Source of the DNA: Aspidapion aeneum
Lineage: Eukaryota; Arthropoda; Insecta; Coleoptera; Brentidae
NCBI GenBank assembly: GCA_963576565.1
Contig: OY755044.1
Span: 46,051,235 to 46,115,234 of the forward strand
Length of the DNA: 64,000 nucleotides
Reading direction: 5' to 3'
Shown here piece by piece: positions 46,848 through 58,862 of the stretch. Numbering within the stretch: the stretch's first letter is position 1; each line of letters begins with the position of its first letter. A program made the translations under genes and the position numbers. The notes beneath the pieces were generated by a model that ran no database searches, was not told where the DNA came from, and saw only the letters and a program-made list of their open reading frames with translations.

Positions 46848-47821
46848 CAGTGAAACCTCTCCTTGCGGACACCTCTATTTAGGCGGACAAATTTCTAGGA
46901 ACCACGCTTTTTCCTATTTTTTTTACATGTAAAATTCACTCCTATAACCGGACACTCTAATAACCGGACGCGGACAATTTTTTTTGGTTAAAAAATTCTA
47001 AAACCTCCCTTAACCGGACGCGAACTTCTGACAACAGGACGGAGCGCTGCCCGATATAGGCATAAATATTGTGTAGTATGTTTGCAGCAACGCACCCTGC
47101 AGCCGAGGATTTACCTCTTTCAGTATTAATGCGGAGACTAAAAAGGGACAATTTGTGTCAGTTAAAATAACAGAAAATTTTACAGCTGTTACCGTTATTG
47201 TTACTAAGGGTAAAAAAGATATATTTTGGAACATTAAAGATAACAACAGAAACGTTAATTTAGTAGTTTCACACTCCTTCATCTTCTTGTTTATTTATAT
47301 TTGTTTATTTAATTTCTTAGATATATGGCTTTTTACAAACCAAACTAGAATTTTAGTAAAAAATTTGATTGAATTAAAAAAAAACAATACAAAACTAACC
47401 TTCAAAAACAACGGTAACAATAAAGGACGGCCACCGTAGGTACCGGACGCCGTTACCTTACATAACAAAAAAGGAGCGAGAAGCTGCGACCGAAATGTCT
47501 CTAATACTTGTTTCGTATTTACAACATATTTTATTCGGCGGAACTGCTGTGTTTTATTTTTATTGTTCAGTTGGGTAATAATATATTTCTTTGAAATTGC
47601 GCCCAGTAAAAAACTTCTTAGTTTACGTAAAACATTTCGGAGAAGAAACATCTATCAGCACGAAAGATCGCTAAAAAATTTAATATCGGAAAAACTCAAG
47701 CAGAGGAAATTGATAATAAATATATATTAAAATTTCGCAGTTCCCTCTTATAAGGGGACACCTCCAATAAGCGGACAACATCGACGGAGCCGTGAGTGTC
47801 CGCTTATAGGAGATTTCACTG
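46848..47821. mobile_element. TA-flanked TIR element (CAGTGAAACCTC)
   Basis: 974 bp between TA dinucleotides. It starts CAGTGAAACCTCTCCTTGCG and ends inverted, TATAGGAGATTTCACTG. GCGGACA and ACCGGAC motifs recur near both ends. Pogo/mariner-type by ends and target. No transposase; several opposing frames are fortuitous. Confidence 0.85.
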
Positions 47822-48317
47822 TACTTTATCGCAACCCCACCTACCTTGGGTTAATTAAATATAGGTCAAATCAACTATACGATATATTTATATTTTGCAT
47901 GATGGATTTTGTTTACTGTACATTATTTTTTATCAGAGAATCCCACTTCGTTACATGCGTAGTTTAATTTAGTAATTTATGTATTTGTGAAAACAATATA
48001 GCTCCTATATAAAACCTAAAAGGTCTATTTTGAAGCAGATCCGATTCACCTGCTCTGAACCTTAAGGGGATTTTCTTAATTTACTGTATTTCATTAGGGA
48101 TTTAATGTTCCACCTTGTTCTAAAGTGAGACGTCAAGCGGTTTTGTGGATTTTAGATAGAAATCTTTTTTTAATTAATTGGGTATCTCTCAGTTACGATA
48201 GGTACGTTTGGGTTCTCTATCGGACTGAATATAAAACCGTCCGAAAAATCCTATTTGCGTTCCAGCTGCACGTTGTACTAAAAGCTTGTATTGCGCGCGC
48301 ATATGGATTCTTCGTTT
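47822..48317. other. Spacer
   Basis: Nothing recognised. Confidence 0.5.
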
Positions 48318-48325
48318 GTTTGTAC

Positions 48326-48517
48326 CAGTGGCGTATATACGGGGGGGGGGCTGGTAGCCCGGCCCCTCCGGAAGCTGAACATTTTTTGGATATTTTCCAC
48401 ATATTTCATGAATACAAACATAAAATAGCATAAAATACAGCCTCATGCGGTCTCGCCCCCCCCCCTCCCAAAACTGTTTCGGGCCCACCCCGAAACTTTT
48501 TTCTATATACGCCACTG
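48326..48517. mobile_element. hAT-type MITE with GTTTGTAC duplication
   Basis: 192 bp. Ends CAGTGGCGTATATA and TATATACGCCACTG are perfect inverses. The duplication GTTTGTAC is at 48318-48325 and 48518-48525. The interior has G and C runs that are also inverted. Confidence 0.93.
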
Positions 48518-48539
48518 GTTTGTACTGTCTTTTAACCAG

Positions 48540-51500
48540 TCCGATGGCCAGTTAGAACACCGCAAATCGGAAAACAAATCTACAACGAGGTAGTCGTAGG
48601 AAAAAAGCAGTTGGTTATAGTTCTGGTAGGTGGTAGACGCTTTTTACTCATTGGGCGTCGACCGGTGAGATACTACCATGCCAGAACTGAGTAGCGCTAA
48701 GTGGTATCACCACGTTCCGCTACTGCGCTGGCAGTCCGGTTCCAACAATGAGTAACAGATAGCATGATGGCGCTTCCAGGATCAAAATATTCCGGAGATA
48801 TAATACCCGACCACTCGGATCTCCGGGCGTCGGGTGATCCTGGGGCTCCTTCATGCAAAGATATTAAAAGAAGACCAAAAACTCAACTCAGAATTGATTT
48901 TAGCAATATAAGAGGATTAAGTACCAACATGAATTCAGTTCACCAACATCTTGAAGAACAAAGACCTGACATCCTTGTTCTCACTGAAACTAAAATCAGT
49001 TCTGCAACACCTATTGTGAACTATCTTTATCCCGGCTATGACCTACACCACCGATTTCGACATATTTTGGGATCTGTGTGTACATTAAAAATGACCTTTC
49101 ATGTCATCGAGAGGAGAAGTTAGAACCAGCGAACCTCGATATCATATGGCTGAAATTCACCTCAAAGTCATCGACCAAGTTCATTTGCTGCCTCTACCGA
49201 CCGCCAAGTAACACCGAGTATCAAAACTTTTTTGCGACATTATCCGAAAACTGTGATAGTATACAGTCTAACTATCCACATGCGGAAATTGTTTTTTTAG
49301 GCGATTTCAACGTCCACAATATACTAAAACACCACAACAAAACAGATAATGAAGGCAGGGAAGCAGAAGCTTTTGCCATAAGTTGTGGTCTAACGCAGCT
49401 TGTCGATGAACCTACCCGTATCTCAGAAAGGGGTGAATTTGCAGCGCTTTTAGACTTGTTCCTAACTACAAATCCTAACTTGTACACAATCCAAGTAGAT
49501 CCCCCACTTGGTTCATCCGATCATAAACTTATAAGAACAAAGTGGGAGATGTTCATACCGCCAAGCCAACAATCACTTCCTCGTAAAATGTGGCACTATA
49601 AATCGGCAAAATGGAATGACCTTAAACAGTTTCACCTGGATTTTCCATGGCAAGAGGTTTGCTTTAAAACAGCTGATCCCACTATTTGCTGTAATGAAAT
49701 AACAAAAGTAATCTTATCTGGAATGGATGCATATATCCCACATACAATAAAACGCAGAGCTAATGCAAAACCTTGGTTCAACAGCCAGTGTCAAACGGCT
49801 GTACAGAAAAAACACAGAGCATATAACCTTTGGAAACGACAACAAACCGCTCAAAACCACACAGAATTTATAGAAGCCAGAAATAGTTGCAAAATTACTA
49901 TTGACGCCGCCAAAGAAACATACAATCAAAGAATAAAAAACAGGTTGCTGAATTGTCCAAGTAGTTCTAGGTCCTTTTGGTCTCTTGCAAAAGCCGTTGG
50001 ATCAAACTTCACCAAGTCATCCATACCACCACTTACAGATAAAAATACTCACTTAGCCACAACATCAGAGGACAAAGCCAATATGCTGGCCAAAATCTTT
50101 TCCTCCAACTCAAACCTAACAGTGCCAAATGGAAAAACTCCACCGTTCATTGAAAGGGTTTTCCACAGTATGCCAGAGATACCCTTTTGTCACAGAGAAA
50201 TACGAAAATCCCTTAAAAAGTTGGATACAAACAAAGCAATGGGTCCAGATGGCATTCCCGCGATAGTCCTCAAAAATTGTGCTAGCGAACTTACCACAAC
50301 TTTCGCAAAATTATTCAATTTATCTTATAGGCAAGGAGTATATCCATCATCATGGAAGTCTGCCGCAGTACAACCCATTCCAAAGAAAAGAAAAAAGACA
50401 GATCCGTTAAACCATAGACCAATTGCTCTACTTCCGGTGATATCAAAAGTAATGGAAAGAGTTGTGAACAGTCACCTAACCAAGTACTTGGAAAAGTACA
50501 AAATTATCAACGACAAGCAATACGGATTTCGAAAATATAGGTCAACTGGTGATTTACTTACATACGTCACTCACTTATGGCAAAAAGCGATTGAGTTGCG
50601 AGGTGAAACAAGAACAATTGCCTTAGATATATCTAAAGCATTCGATAAAGTCTGGCATGAAAATCTGCTCAGCAAGCTCAAAGCAACGGGATTGTCGCCG
50701 AGACTTTGCACTTGGTTTGAAAGTTACCTTAAGGATAGATCCATTTATGTTGCACTGGATGGCCGGAACTCCAACTCTTACCAAATAAATGCTGGTGTGC
50801 CACAGGGAGCAATCCTTTCGCCAACACTTTTTCTGATTTACATAAATGACCTCATAGATAAAACAGTAAATCTACTTTATTGCTTTGCAGAAGATGGCAA
50901 TGTAGTCTCCTCAGTCCTACCACCCACATGTCTCTCCGCACGTGAATTCCATTACCTTAGACTAACTGAAATATCACAGATAAATAACGACTTGGAGATA
51001 ATAGAGGACTGGGGCAACAAAAACCTTGTACAGTTCAACGCGCAGAAAACCCAAGCAGCCCTGTTTTCAAAAAAGACCAGCACCGGTGAGCCAAACATCA
51101 TGCTATCTGGAAGTGCTGTCGCATTGCAGAGCCAGTTGAACATCTTAGGAGTCACTGCAGAGACCAACATGTCTTGGCACAGTCACGTGGCAGATATAGC
51201 TAAAAGGGCGTCCCAAAAGCTTGGCGTGTTATTTCGTACAAGACATCTGTATATATCAAGCCAACTGCTGACACTCTACAAAGCCCAGATTCGACCAACT
51301 ATGGAGTACTGCTCACATATATGGAGTGCGGCACCCAAGCATACCTTAATGCTTTTAAACACCGTTCAAAAACGAGCTATCAAGCTGACCCCGCACTTAC
51401 CCGTAGCTTGGATAGTCTCGAACATCGAAGAACTGTGGGCGATCTATCTCTCTTCTACAGGTATTATCACGGAAAATGCTCTGAAGAGTTGGCACGTATG

Positions 51501-51785
51501 ATCCCCCTGGGAGTAGCACCTACTAGGCGAACACGTCAAACAGACGGTAACCATCAATTTATTGTCAAAATAGAGGCACCAAGAACCTCATTATATCAGA
51601 ATTCATATCTCTGGAGAACAGCATCGCTGTGGAATAAACTCCCTGCGACAGTTTTCCCTGCAGGTTACAACCTAAACCCTTTCAAAACCAACACACACCA
51701 ACAATTCCGCGCACTTGCCGCTTCTCGAGCGTGATAGGGATCTCCGTGCGAGTGCGCATAGCCGTAAAAAAAAAGTAAAAAAAGT
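48540..51785 (+). mobile_element. Near-full-length LINE (Jockey/CR1-like), inactive
   Basis: A 5' leader of about 220 bp, the endonuclease-RT coding region, a ~35-bp 3' UTR and an A-rich tail near 51765-51780. No target duplication was found around it. There is no separate gag-like ORF1, so it is either 5'-truncated or a single-ORF copy. Confidence 0.8.
48764..51734 (+). pseudogene. LINE endonuclease-reverse transcriptase, frameshifted
   Basis: Encodes an APE-type endonuclease that nicks target DNA and a reverse transcriptase. The first frame (48764-49068) has DFSNIRGLSTNMN and LVLTETKIS. After a frameshift near 49060-49069 the long frame (to 51501) gives YRPPSN, LGDFN (residues 74-78 counted from 49078), and SSDHKL. 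RT motifs follow: NKAMGPDGIP (~385-394), LDISKAFDKVWH (~516-527), AGVPQGAILSP (~572-582) and FAEDG at 603-607. The family norm there is FADD, so the first metal-binding aspartate is glutamate (codon 50890-50892). A second frameshift near 51390-51410 moves the C-terminus (SLDSLEHRRTVGDLSLFYRY ... SLWNKLPATVFP) into the frame ending at 51734. The three lesions make it non-functional. The clade is Jockey/CR1-like by eye. Confidence 0.9.
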
Positions 51786-52346
51786 GGGATTCGCGGTCTA
51801 TAGAAAATGTTCTATCGGAATAAGACTAATAAGAGCACAGTTCATAGGTTACCACAAGCAAAGGAGCTCAACTTTCATATTCAGATTTCAAGATGGCAGC
51901 CGGTAGGGTAAAGAATATATGAATTTATATCAATTTTTCTTTTTCCGCCATATCTATTATATTATTATATAGTTTATTTAAAAATTGTTGTTTCCATTAT
52001 TGCAGATTGGAAATTAAATTTTCTGTCTATTTCTATTCAAGGATGTATGGAGCTCGAACCAATAAACCGATAATAAGGGTTTTTTTTGTTAAAGGCCTAT
52101 TTTTCAGCTACCTAGCTGTCTTTTATAAATATCAGTTAAACAGTCTTGAAGACAATGAGTTTTTTAAGTCGCATATTTTATATAATAAACTTTTTATTCG
52201 ATTATGGTGAAATTTATTATAAAGGTAAAAGTTAACTAAGTGCCAGTGGGGAGATGTTTATTCCCATTCTCACCGAATTGAAAAATGCATACACTGTTTT
52301 CTTGTCTCTCTGAGATTACAAGTTCACTTAATCACACAAAAATGTA
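51786..52346. other. Spacer
   Basis: No gene. At 52332-52346 an extra copy of TCACACAAAAATGT stands directly before the SINE's own target duplication. Confidence 0.5.
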
Positions 52347-52356
52347 TCACACAAAA

Positions 52357-52360
<4 letters not shown>

Positions 52361-52431
<71 letters not shown>

Positions 52432-52612
52432 GACTTTCCATCCACTCAGGATCAATCGCCTAGCTTCGCAAAGTTTGAGCAAGGTTAAAGCATTTTTAAA
52501 CAAACACAAACAAACAACCAAGTACCTAGCCAGGAATCGAACCCGAACCGCCGTGCGCCGCGCCTGTGTGGGAAGCAAACATTGCTATATACCACTACAC
52601 CACGACGGCGAC
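52361..52612 (-). mobile_element. tRNA-derived SINE, copy 2, with (AT)n tail
   Basis: Minus strand. The 5' end is at 52612 (GTCGCCGTCGTGGTGTAGTG), box B is GGGTTCGATTCCTGG, and the body is shared with 18135-18322. It ends in a 68-bp AT microsatellite (52361-52428). A perfect 14-bp duplication TCACACAAAAATGT lies at 52347-52360 and 52613-52626. Relative to copy 1 it has a short insertion in the head (CGCGGCGCACGG region). Confidence 0.9.
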
Positions 52613-52626
52613 TCACACAAAAATGT

Positions 52627-54009
52627 TCATCTTTATACTTTTTTATTTTTTGTCTTATTATCTAGATTTTTTAAAAAATACTCATTTCTCTAAACACACA
52701 GTTTCTATACATAGTAGCTTTTATATTTTTGGAGTTATAAGTATTAACAAAAAAGTATCATAATATCTATCATTGTATTCATTCTACACTATTTATTAGT
52801 GGGTATAGCCACCTCCTACAAATAATATGTCATGCCAACTCCAAATAAAAGAGACACATTCTGGTGAATAACACACGTGTGTATGAATTCTTGAACCGGT
52901 GAGAAGGAGTAATCGGGTGAAAGTCCAACTACGTATGCGATCGCACTTGATTTCCGCATCTCTATTGGTCCTGACGTGGGGAATCACTCTTTTCAAGAAT
53001 TCGTACCCTGAGCAAAACCTTTATGTTTAAAAAATCGAAAAACATATTCCTTAAATTTCTTTGAAAAAATCTAAACCGCCCCCTTATTTCAAGTATATAA
53101 GCAGTCCTACGGTAAATTTTTTGGTATTTTTTTAAACCTAAATCTAAAAACAGTTTAATTTGCTTTTTATTATTCGTTTTTTGCAGCGATAACAACCGTT
53201 TTATACCTCTAAAAACAGTAAATTATTTTACGGTGTTTTTTGTCGGCAAAACCCTTTTTTCACATAAAAAAGGGGTAGCTGTAATATCTATTATATACAT
53301 ATAATCATAAAAAAGATGCTTTCTAAATTGTTATTACTTTTATAAGACTTTATACCGAATTTTTTGGATTGGTTCAGTAAAGTATTGGGTGTTTTGCTAA
53401 TTTTACCCTTTTTTACTTCTAGAATTCTAACTTATTCTACTGAAACCAAACGAGTGCTCGGTAGGTAGGTAGTTTCTTAAGTTCTGAGTTACAGATACCT
53501 TAAAATTTATATCTATTTTTGAAATTGGTTCACAAAAAAACTATTTCTTAATGCCAATTTTATGCATTTCTTGTGGACAATTAACCTTTTAATTTATTAA
53601 GATTCGTACAGACCTCAACATATCGACGAACAGCGAACAGATAGCAAGTAACCGATCGGTGAACAAAACACTAGTTTGGACAGGATCACAAACGCGTTTG
53701 CAAAGAATTCCACCAACCTTAGCCATTCGGCAAACAACGACTTTTTTATCTTATGTCGCTTTTTTCTCCAATTAAAGATACTTATTTCTCGCGAATGATT
53801 TTGCAGAATTGGACGGGTCAACACAAAACGGCAAACAGATATTTCAATCTTCAAAGGAACTCAGAGCATTTATGGAAGAGCTCAAACGTTCATTTCAATA
53901 TTTTTAAGACAACGTTTCTTCGTTGGCCTATGCTGGTTGTTATGAAAACTCTCAAAATGTTATCTAAAAAATTATTTAAGATTTAAATTTAAAATATTAT
54001 TTTAATTTA
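52627..54009. other. AT-rich stretch, nothing recognised
   Basis: Frames of 66-79 codons on both strands have no recognisable domain. No bounded element is visible. Confidence 0.5.
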
Positions 54010-54011
54010 TA

Positions 54012-54277
54012 GCGAATTCTTTTGGGAAAGTTAGCGCGCCACTCGTGGTCCACTGACAATGCTTTGGTGCTGTCAAAAACTGGTCCAGTGCAGTTTCAAA
54101 AGAATACCAAACTGCACCAGTGCAACACGAACTCGGAGAGCCCGTGCCAAAAAATGTGCACTCAGTACAATACTGAGTTTGTCAGTTGCTCAAAAGAATA
54201 CAAAAGTTGCTCTAGTTTTCCCTAAATAATACAAAAATTGCACTAGTGGCGCACCATTGCTGCCCAAAAGAATTCGC
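54012..54277. mobile_element. MITE with GCGAATTCTTTTGGG ends
   Basis: 266 bp flanked by TA. GCGAATTCTTTTGGG at the left is inverted at the right end (CCCAAAAGAATTCGC), and GCGCCACTNGTGG is inverted subterminally. The interior has AAAGAATAC motifs and AGTGCA/TGCACT repeats. No coding capacity. Confidence 0.85.
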
Positions 54278-54289
54278 TAGTCTTTCCGC

Positions 54290-54490
54290 TCAAAAGAGGT
54301 TGAGAAAGACGATAATTTCTCGACGAGAAAGTGCCTTTCTCACGTCTCGTCTTGAGCTTTTATTCAAGAGAAGTCTCGTCGAGTATGAGCGAGAGTTCCC
54401 TTGAGCGAGAAAGGCGTTCCCTCGTCAAGACGAGAGGCAGTTTTATCTCAAGATGAGAAAAAATATTTTCTCTTTCTTTCTCTCTCGAGC
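54290..54490 (+). repeat. GAGA/TCTCG-rich degenerate repeat
   Basis: Dense GAGAAAG, CTCGTC and GACGAG motifs in both orientations, like 12220-12355. Capable of extensive hairpins. No gene. Confidence 0.65.
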
Positions 54491-55082
54491 GGGAACACTA
54501 ATTTCATTATGGATGTTGAAAAATTTCCGAACATCTCCGTAAATTTTTATAAAAATGCATTTTCGGTAGGTACCTAAGTCTACTCAAATTGATACTACCC
54601 TCTTGTACTTTTTACAACCCCTTTCCTTTTCACTGCTCTAAATATTGTCACAATTCTTTAAAATGTTTGCAATACAAAGGTAGCCTTTTGCCATAAAATA
54701 AAAATTTCCTTCTGTAATTTGCATGTCGACAAAGATCAGACTGCTTTTGCGTTTTATTATCAACTTTGGGTCCGTTACAATTTTGCCAAAAATTGTCGCC
54801 CGTTTATGTAGGTATATTTATAATTTTTAAAAGTAGTCTTGAAATTTGCATTTTATTGGTCATTGTAGATTTTGATAACCCGGTTTTAGTATACAATGAA
54901 ACATTTCAAAGTAATATCTTTTATAGATAATAGGGATACTTTTACCATTTAAATAGCCTTAAAATATCAATTTTTGTAGCCTTTTTTTTATTTTGAATGA
55001 TTCTTGCTGGTTTAAAAATAACAAGGAACAGTTTTGTCGTGGTTTCCACTCTGATACCACCGTGCATTTTAAGGCATGGAAT
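54491..55082. other. Spacer
   Basis: Nothing recognised. Confidence 0.5.
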
Positions 55083-55153
55083 TTACATAAATTTCAGGCT
55101 CTTTTAATGAAATTCCTTTGATCACCTATTGCAAATGTCTTCTTATTTACTGT
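55083..55153 (+). repeat. Dispersed repeat K, copy 2
   Basis: Relative of 17720-17793 (AAATTTCAGGC, ATGAAATTCCTTT, ATTGCAAATGTCTTCT). Confidence 0.6.
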
Positions 55154-55154
55154 A

Positions 55155-56013
55155 CCGGGTGGGCCCAAAAAACACCGGACAATTTTTTTTCATTATAACT
55201 TTTAAACTATACCATCGATTTTAATGGTACAAACTGCACTTGACAGAGAATTAATCAGAATTTTGACTAAATATATTTTTTTGTCCGCCATCTGAAAATT
55301 CAAGATGGCGGACGAAATTAAATTGGACCTTCAAAGATGCTCGTTTATTCTTGTGTTGCGAGCTTGTTTTAAATATTTATTTAAATCAGTAAAAAAACTG
55401 CATTCTTGCCACACACAACAAGCTACGAATCAGCAAAATCAGTTCGATGGTTCTAAAAAAACTATTTTTGTTTCGACCATTGTTTTGAACATTGTACGAT
55501 TGCCTTGCCAATCACCGATTTCGATGAAATAAAATACTCTGCCAATATATGGGCCCCTAAGCTCACACTAGGTACTATAGTTATAGTGTACGTGTGAGCT
55601 AATATAACTAAAAACTGAAATATATTTTATTCAACTTCAGACTAAATTACCTTTTGGTTGATACCACACAAGCCATGTTTTGACTTAAACTCTAATTTTT
55701 GAAATATACCCCCACCCTTTTTTTAAAATAAATTAAAATGTATTTTGTTTACCTCCAGACTCAATTACCTTTCGTTTGATATCACACACGCCATATTTTC
55801 ACATAAACTCTAATTTTTGAAATCTATCCCCACCCTTTTATTTGGTTTGTGTTCGGTGGATTTTGTTCATTTTTAAATGGGACCATCTCGACCCAAGACC
55901 CAGCCTAGGTACCAAATTTTATTGAAATCGGCCAAGCGGTTTTTGAGTTATGCGCGTTGGTCGTTACAGACATACAGACATACAGACATACAGACATACA
56001 GACATACAGACAT

Positions 56014-56076
<63 letters not shown>

Positions 56077-57595
56077 TACAGACAGACAGACAGGCAGACA
56101 GACAGACGGCGCAATAAAAAAGTTTCAAAATCATCTAAAACGCAAAGATATATAAAAATGTTTGAAATCGGAGCAACTTTTTTTTTCTCGAAAAAATTAG
56201 GATCACCATAGCTCACACTACTATAGTATAGTATATGTGTGAGCTAAAACATCCTGGTGACAAATGATTGCTTTTTAAATTTCATAATCAACATTTATCG
56301 CCATATTAAAATTTAGGATGGCGGACAGAATCATACTTGATTCTTCAAATTAGCGTCTTTATTCTTATTTTCTGAAAATGTTTTAGATTTTTTTAATCTA
56401 TAGCAAAGCACTACATTTCTCCCGCTTAACAAGGTACAAAGTAATAAAATCGGTTTAGTGGTTCTCACAAAATCTGAATTTATTTTAACCATTGTTTTAC
56501 AAATTATACGATTGCATTGCCAATCCTGTCTGCATTCAGTTCTTTACAAATTCATTATTACTGAGCCGATTGTAGTGAAATAAAGAACATCATGACGTAC
56601 ACTGATTGACCTTGAAAGTTTGCGCCATGATGTTTTTTATTTCACTGAAATCGGTTCAGTAATAATGAATTTATAAAGAAATGAATGCAGACAGGACTGG
56701 CAATGCTATCGTATAATTTGGAAAACAATGGTTAAAACAAAATCCGATTTTGTGAGAACTACTACACCGATTTTATCAATTTCTACCTTTTTATACGGGA
56801 GAAAGCTAGTGTTTTTCAAGAAATAAAAAAAACTAAAACATTTTCGCAAAATAAGAATCTACATGCCATTTTGAAGAATCAAGTATGATTCTGTCCGACA
56901 TCTTAAATTCCAAGATGGCGGAAAATGTCGATAACAGTCTTTAAAAAGCAATCAATTCTCACCACGTTTTTTTTTCCTTTCACTAAAATCAGTTTAATAA
57001 TAACGAAATTATAAGGAAATTAATGCAGACAGGATTGGCAATGCAATCGTAGAATCTGTAAAACAATGGTTGAAACAAAAATAGATTTTTTAAGAACCAC
57101 CACACCAATTTTACTAGTTTGTACGTCGTTGTATGAGGGAAAAGTAGTGATTTCCTATAAATTAAAAAAAACTAAATTATTTTCGGAAAATAAGAATAAA
57201 CACGCCATTTTGAAGAATAAAGTATTATTCTGTCCGCCATCTTAAATTTTAATAAACGATAAATTTTAATCATGTTCTTTAAAAAGCAATCAATTCTCAC
57301 CAGGATGTTGTTTATTTCATCCAAACCGGTTAAGTAGTAAAAAATTTATAAGAAAATACATGTAGTCATGATTGGCAAGGCAATCGCATAATATGCAAAA
57401 CAATGGTTGAAACAAAAATATATTTTTTAGAACCACTTAACCGATTTTGCTGATTCGTACCTTGTTGTACGTGGCAAGAATGCAGCTTTTTTACTAACTT
57501 AAAAAGATAATTAAAACATGTTCGCAACACAAGAATAAACGAGCATCTTTGAAGGGTACTTTTTAATTTCGTCCGCCATCTTGGCTTTTGAGATG
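55155..57595. mobile_element. CCGGGTGGGCC MITE, long composite copy
   Basis: Starts after TA with CCGGGTGGGCCCAAAAAACA and runs like 2949-3919. It carries about four ~330-bp internal blocks, each with GTCCGCCATCTT or AAGATGGCGGA. It is interrupted at 55532-56245 by element A. The right TIR is missing and sequence passes directly into the element at 57596. Confidence 0.75.
55532..56245 (-). mobile_element. Hairpin-bounded element A, copy 3
   Basis: Inverse of 5440-6036, with terminal palindromes at 55560-55600 and 56210-56245. It includes the GGTGGGG repeats, the GACCAACGCGCATAACTC block (as its inverse) and a CAGACATA/CAGA array (55968-56107). It is inserted in the MITE that starts at 55155. 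Confidence 0.8.
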
Positions 57596-57740
57596 GCCTT
57601 TTTCCTCGCAGTAACTACAAGTTACCTGGTATGACTATGACGTCACGAGTAACCACACAGTGTAACCAGCCCAGCAGACGTGGTTGCTGAAATATTTTGA
57701 GGTTAAAATCTTTTTTTTGTTTTTTTCTTCAAAATGTTTG

Positions 57741-57743
<3 letters not shown>

Positions 57744-57817
<74 letters not shown>
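57744..57817. repeat. (AT)n microsatellite
   Basis: About 37 perfect AT units. The YIYI-type frame over it is an artefact. Confidence 0.95.
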
Positions 57818-57819
<2 letters not shown>

Positions 57820-57914
57820 CAACGAATTATGTTTGCTAACGGTAGAAAATGAAGCATATTCCTTGAAAATTATTACTATCTCAATTCAACTGCAACTAGT
57901 CTTAAAATGTACTG

Positions 57915-57961
57915 CCTTTGGTGTTCTGTGGTACTGCGGCCTTACCACAGAACACCAAAGG
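57915..57961. other. Perfect 17-bp stem hairpin
   Basis: CCTTTGGTGTTCTGTGG, a 13-base loop, then its exact inverse. This is the strongest perfect short hairpin I noticed in the window, and it is near the centre of the 57596-58199 element. Confidence 0.9.
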
Positions 57962-58199
57962 GGCCTCACAGCCACGAGAGGTATTTTAAACTGAAAGCGA
58001 TAGTTCTAGAAACAATCAATTCCAGCATTTAATTCCTTTATTATTTCGGAATTTGCTGGTAAAAACAAAAACAAACAATTGGCAATTGGAAAAGTCATTC
58101 CCAGCTGATTGTCTGACGTCATACAGCGGTTACTCCTAGTAAGCGTGACATCATTTCTAGAAACTTAAATGAGTGACTAGTAACCTCGAGGAAAAAGGC

Positions 58200-58862
58200 T
58201 TTTAGTGTCGAATCAACTGTTTAGAGCAACGGCAAACAAGATTTGAAGCGCTATGATTATTTCCTTTTATTTCGTTAAGAGGTAAAATTTGTAGAAAAAG
58301 TAGTTTTATTGCAGACAGTTGTCGTGTTTTTTCAGACTTCGTTCTGTTTTCATCACTTGAGATTTATATTTTAATGATCGTGTCCATGTGATAATTGTTC
58401 TTTAAAATATGAAGCGGAATAATTGTGTTTGGACACTTTAACCTTGCAAACAAAAAAACTGAAAATTTTCAAAATTACCCTTGAAGCAAGTCCAATTTCA
58501 TGCTTAATCAAAATATCCGTCCTTCGATTTAATTGTGCCTCCCTTTGGGTCAACTTCAATAAAAATAAACCTTGGACTAAAATAAATCATTGGAGAGGGT
58601 CCGTGTTGTTGGTAGAACATTCGGATTGACCAAGGAGGGTTAACCAATCAATGCAATGAAATAGCAACAAAAAATATTGCAACTGTTGGGATAGGTGGAA
58701 TCATTACGAATATTGTTCTAGTTTTTTCAGAAATAAAACTTTAATTAATAAATAAAAAAGATGAAAGAAAGTTTATAGTGATGAAAACACAATTACCAAA
58801 AAAGAAGAGGAGACAAAATTTATTAAATTAAAACAGATCTGACAACTAGAAAAGATGGATCG
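58200..58862. other. Spacer
   Basis: No domain recognised in short frames on either strand. Confidence 0.5.

Larger units (their letters stand above)
57596..58199. mobile_element. TIR element with GCCTTTTTCCTCG ends
   Basis: Ends GCCTTTTTCCTCG and CGAGGAAAAAGGC are perfect inverses. Subterminal GTTAC and TGACGTCA motifs are also inverted. No clear target duplication. The interior holds an AT array (57744-57817) and the perfect hairpin at 57915-57961. Confidence 0.7.

Noticed and set aside
47010..47651. Frames of 90-118 codons on both strands
   Set aside because: Overlapping, antiparallel, domain-free, inside a TA-flanked non-coding element.
52361..52612. Genuine tRNA gene
   Set aside because: Box A and B are present, but an insertion breaks the anticodon region, a long SINE body follows, and a 14-bp target duplication flanks it.
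55877..56216. Frames of 84-103 codons rich in QTDRQTDR or SVCLSVCL
   Set aside because: Translation of the CAGA/CAGACATA array of element A copy 3.
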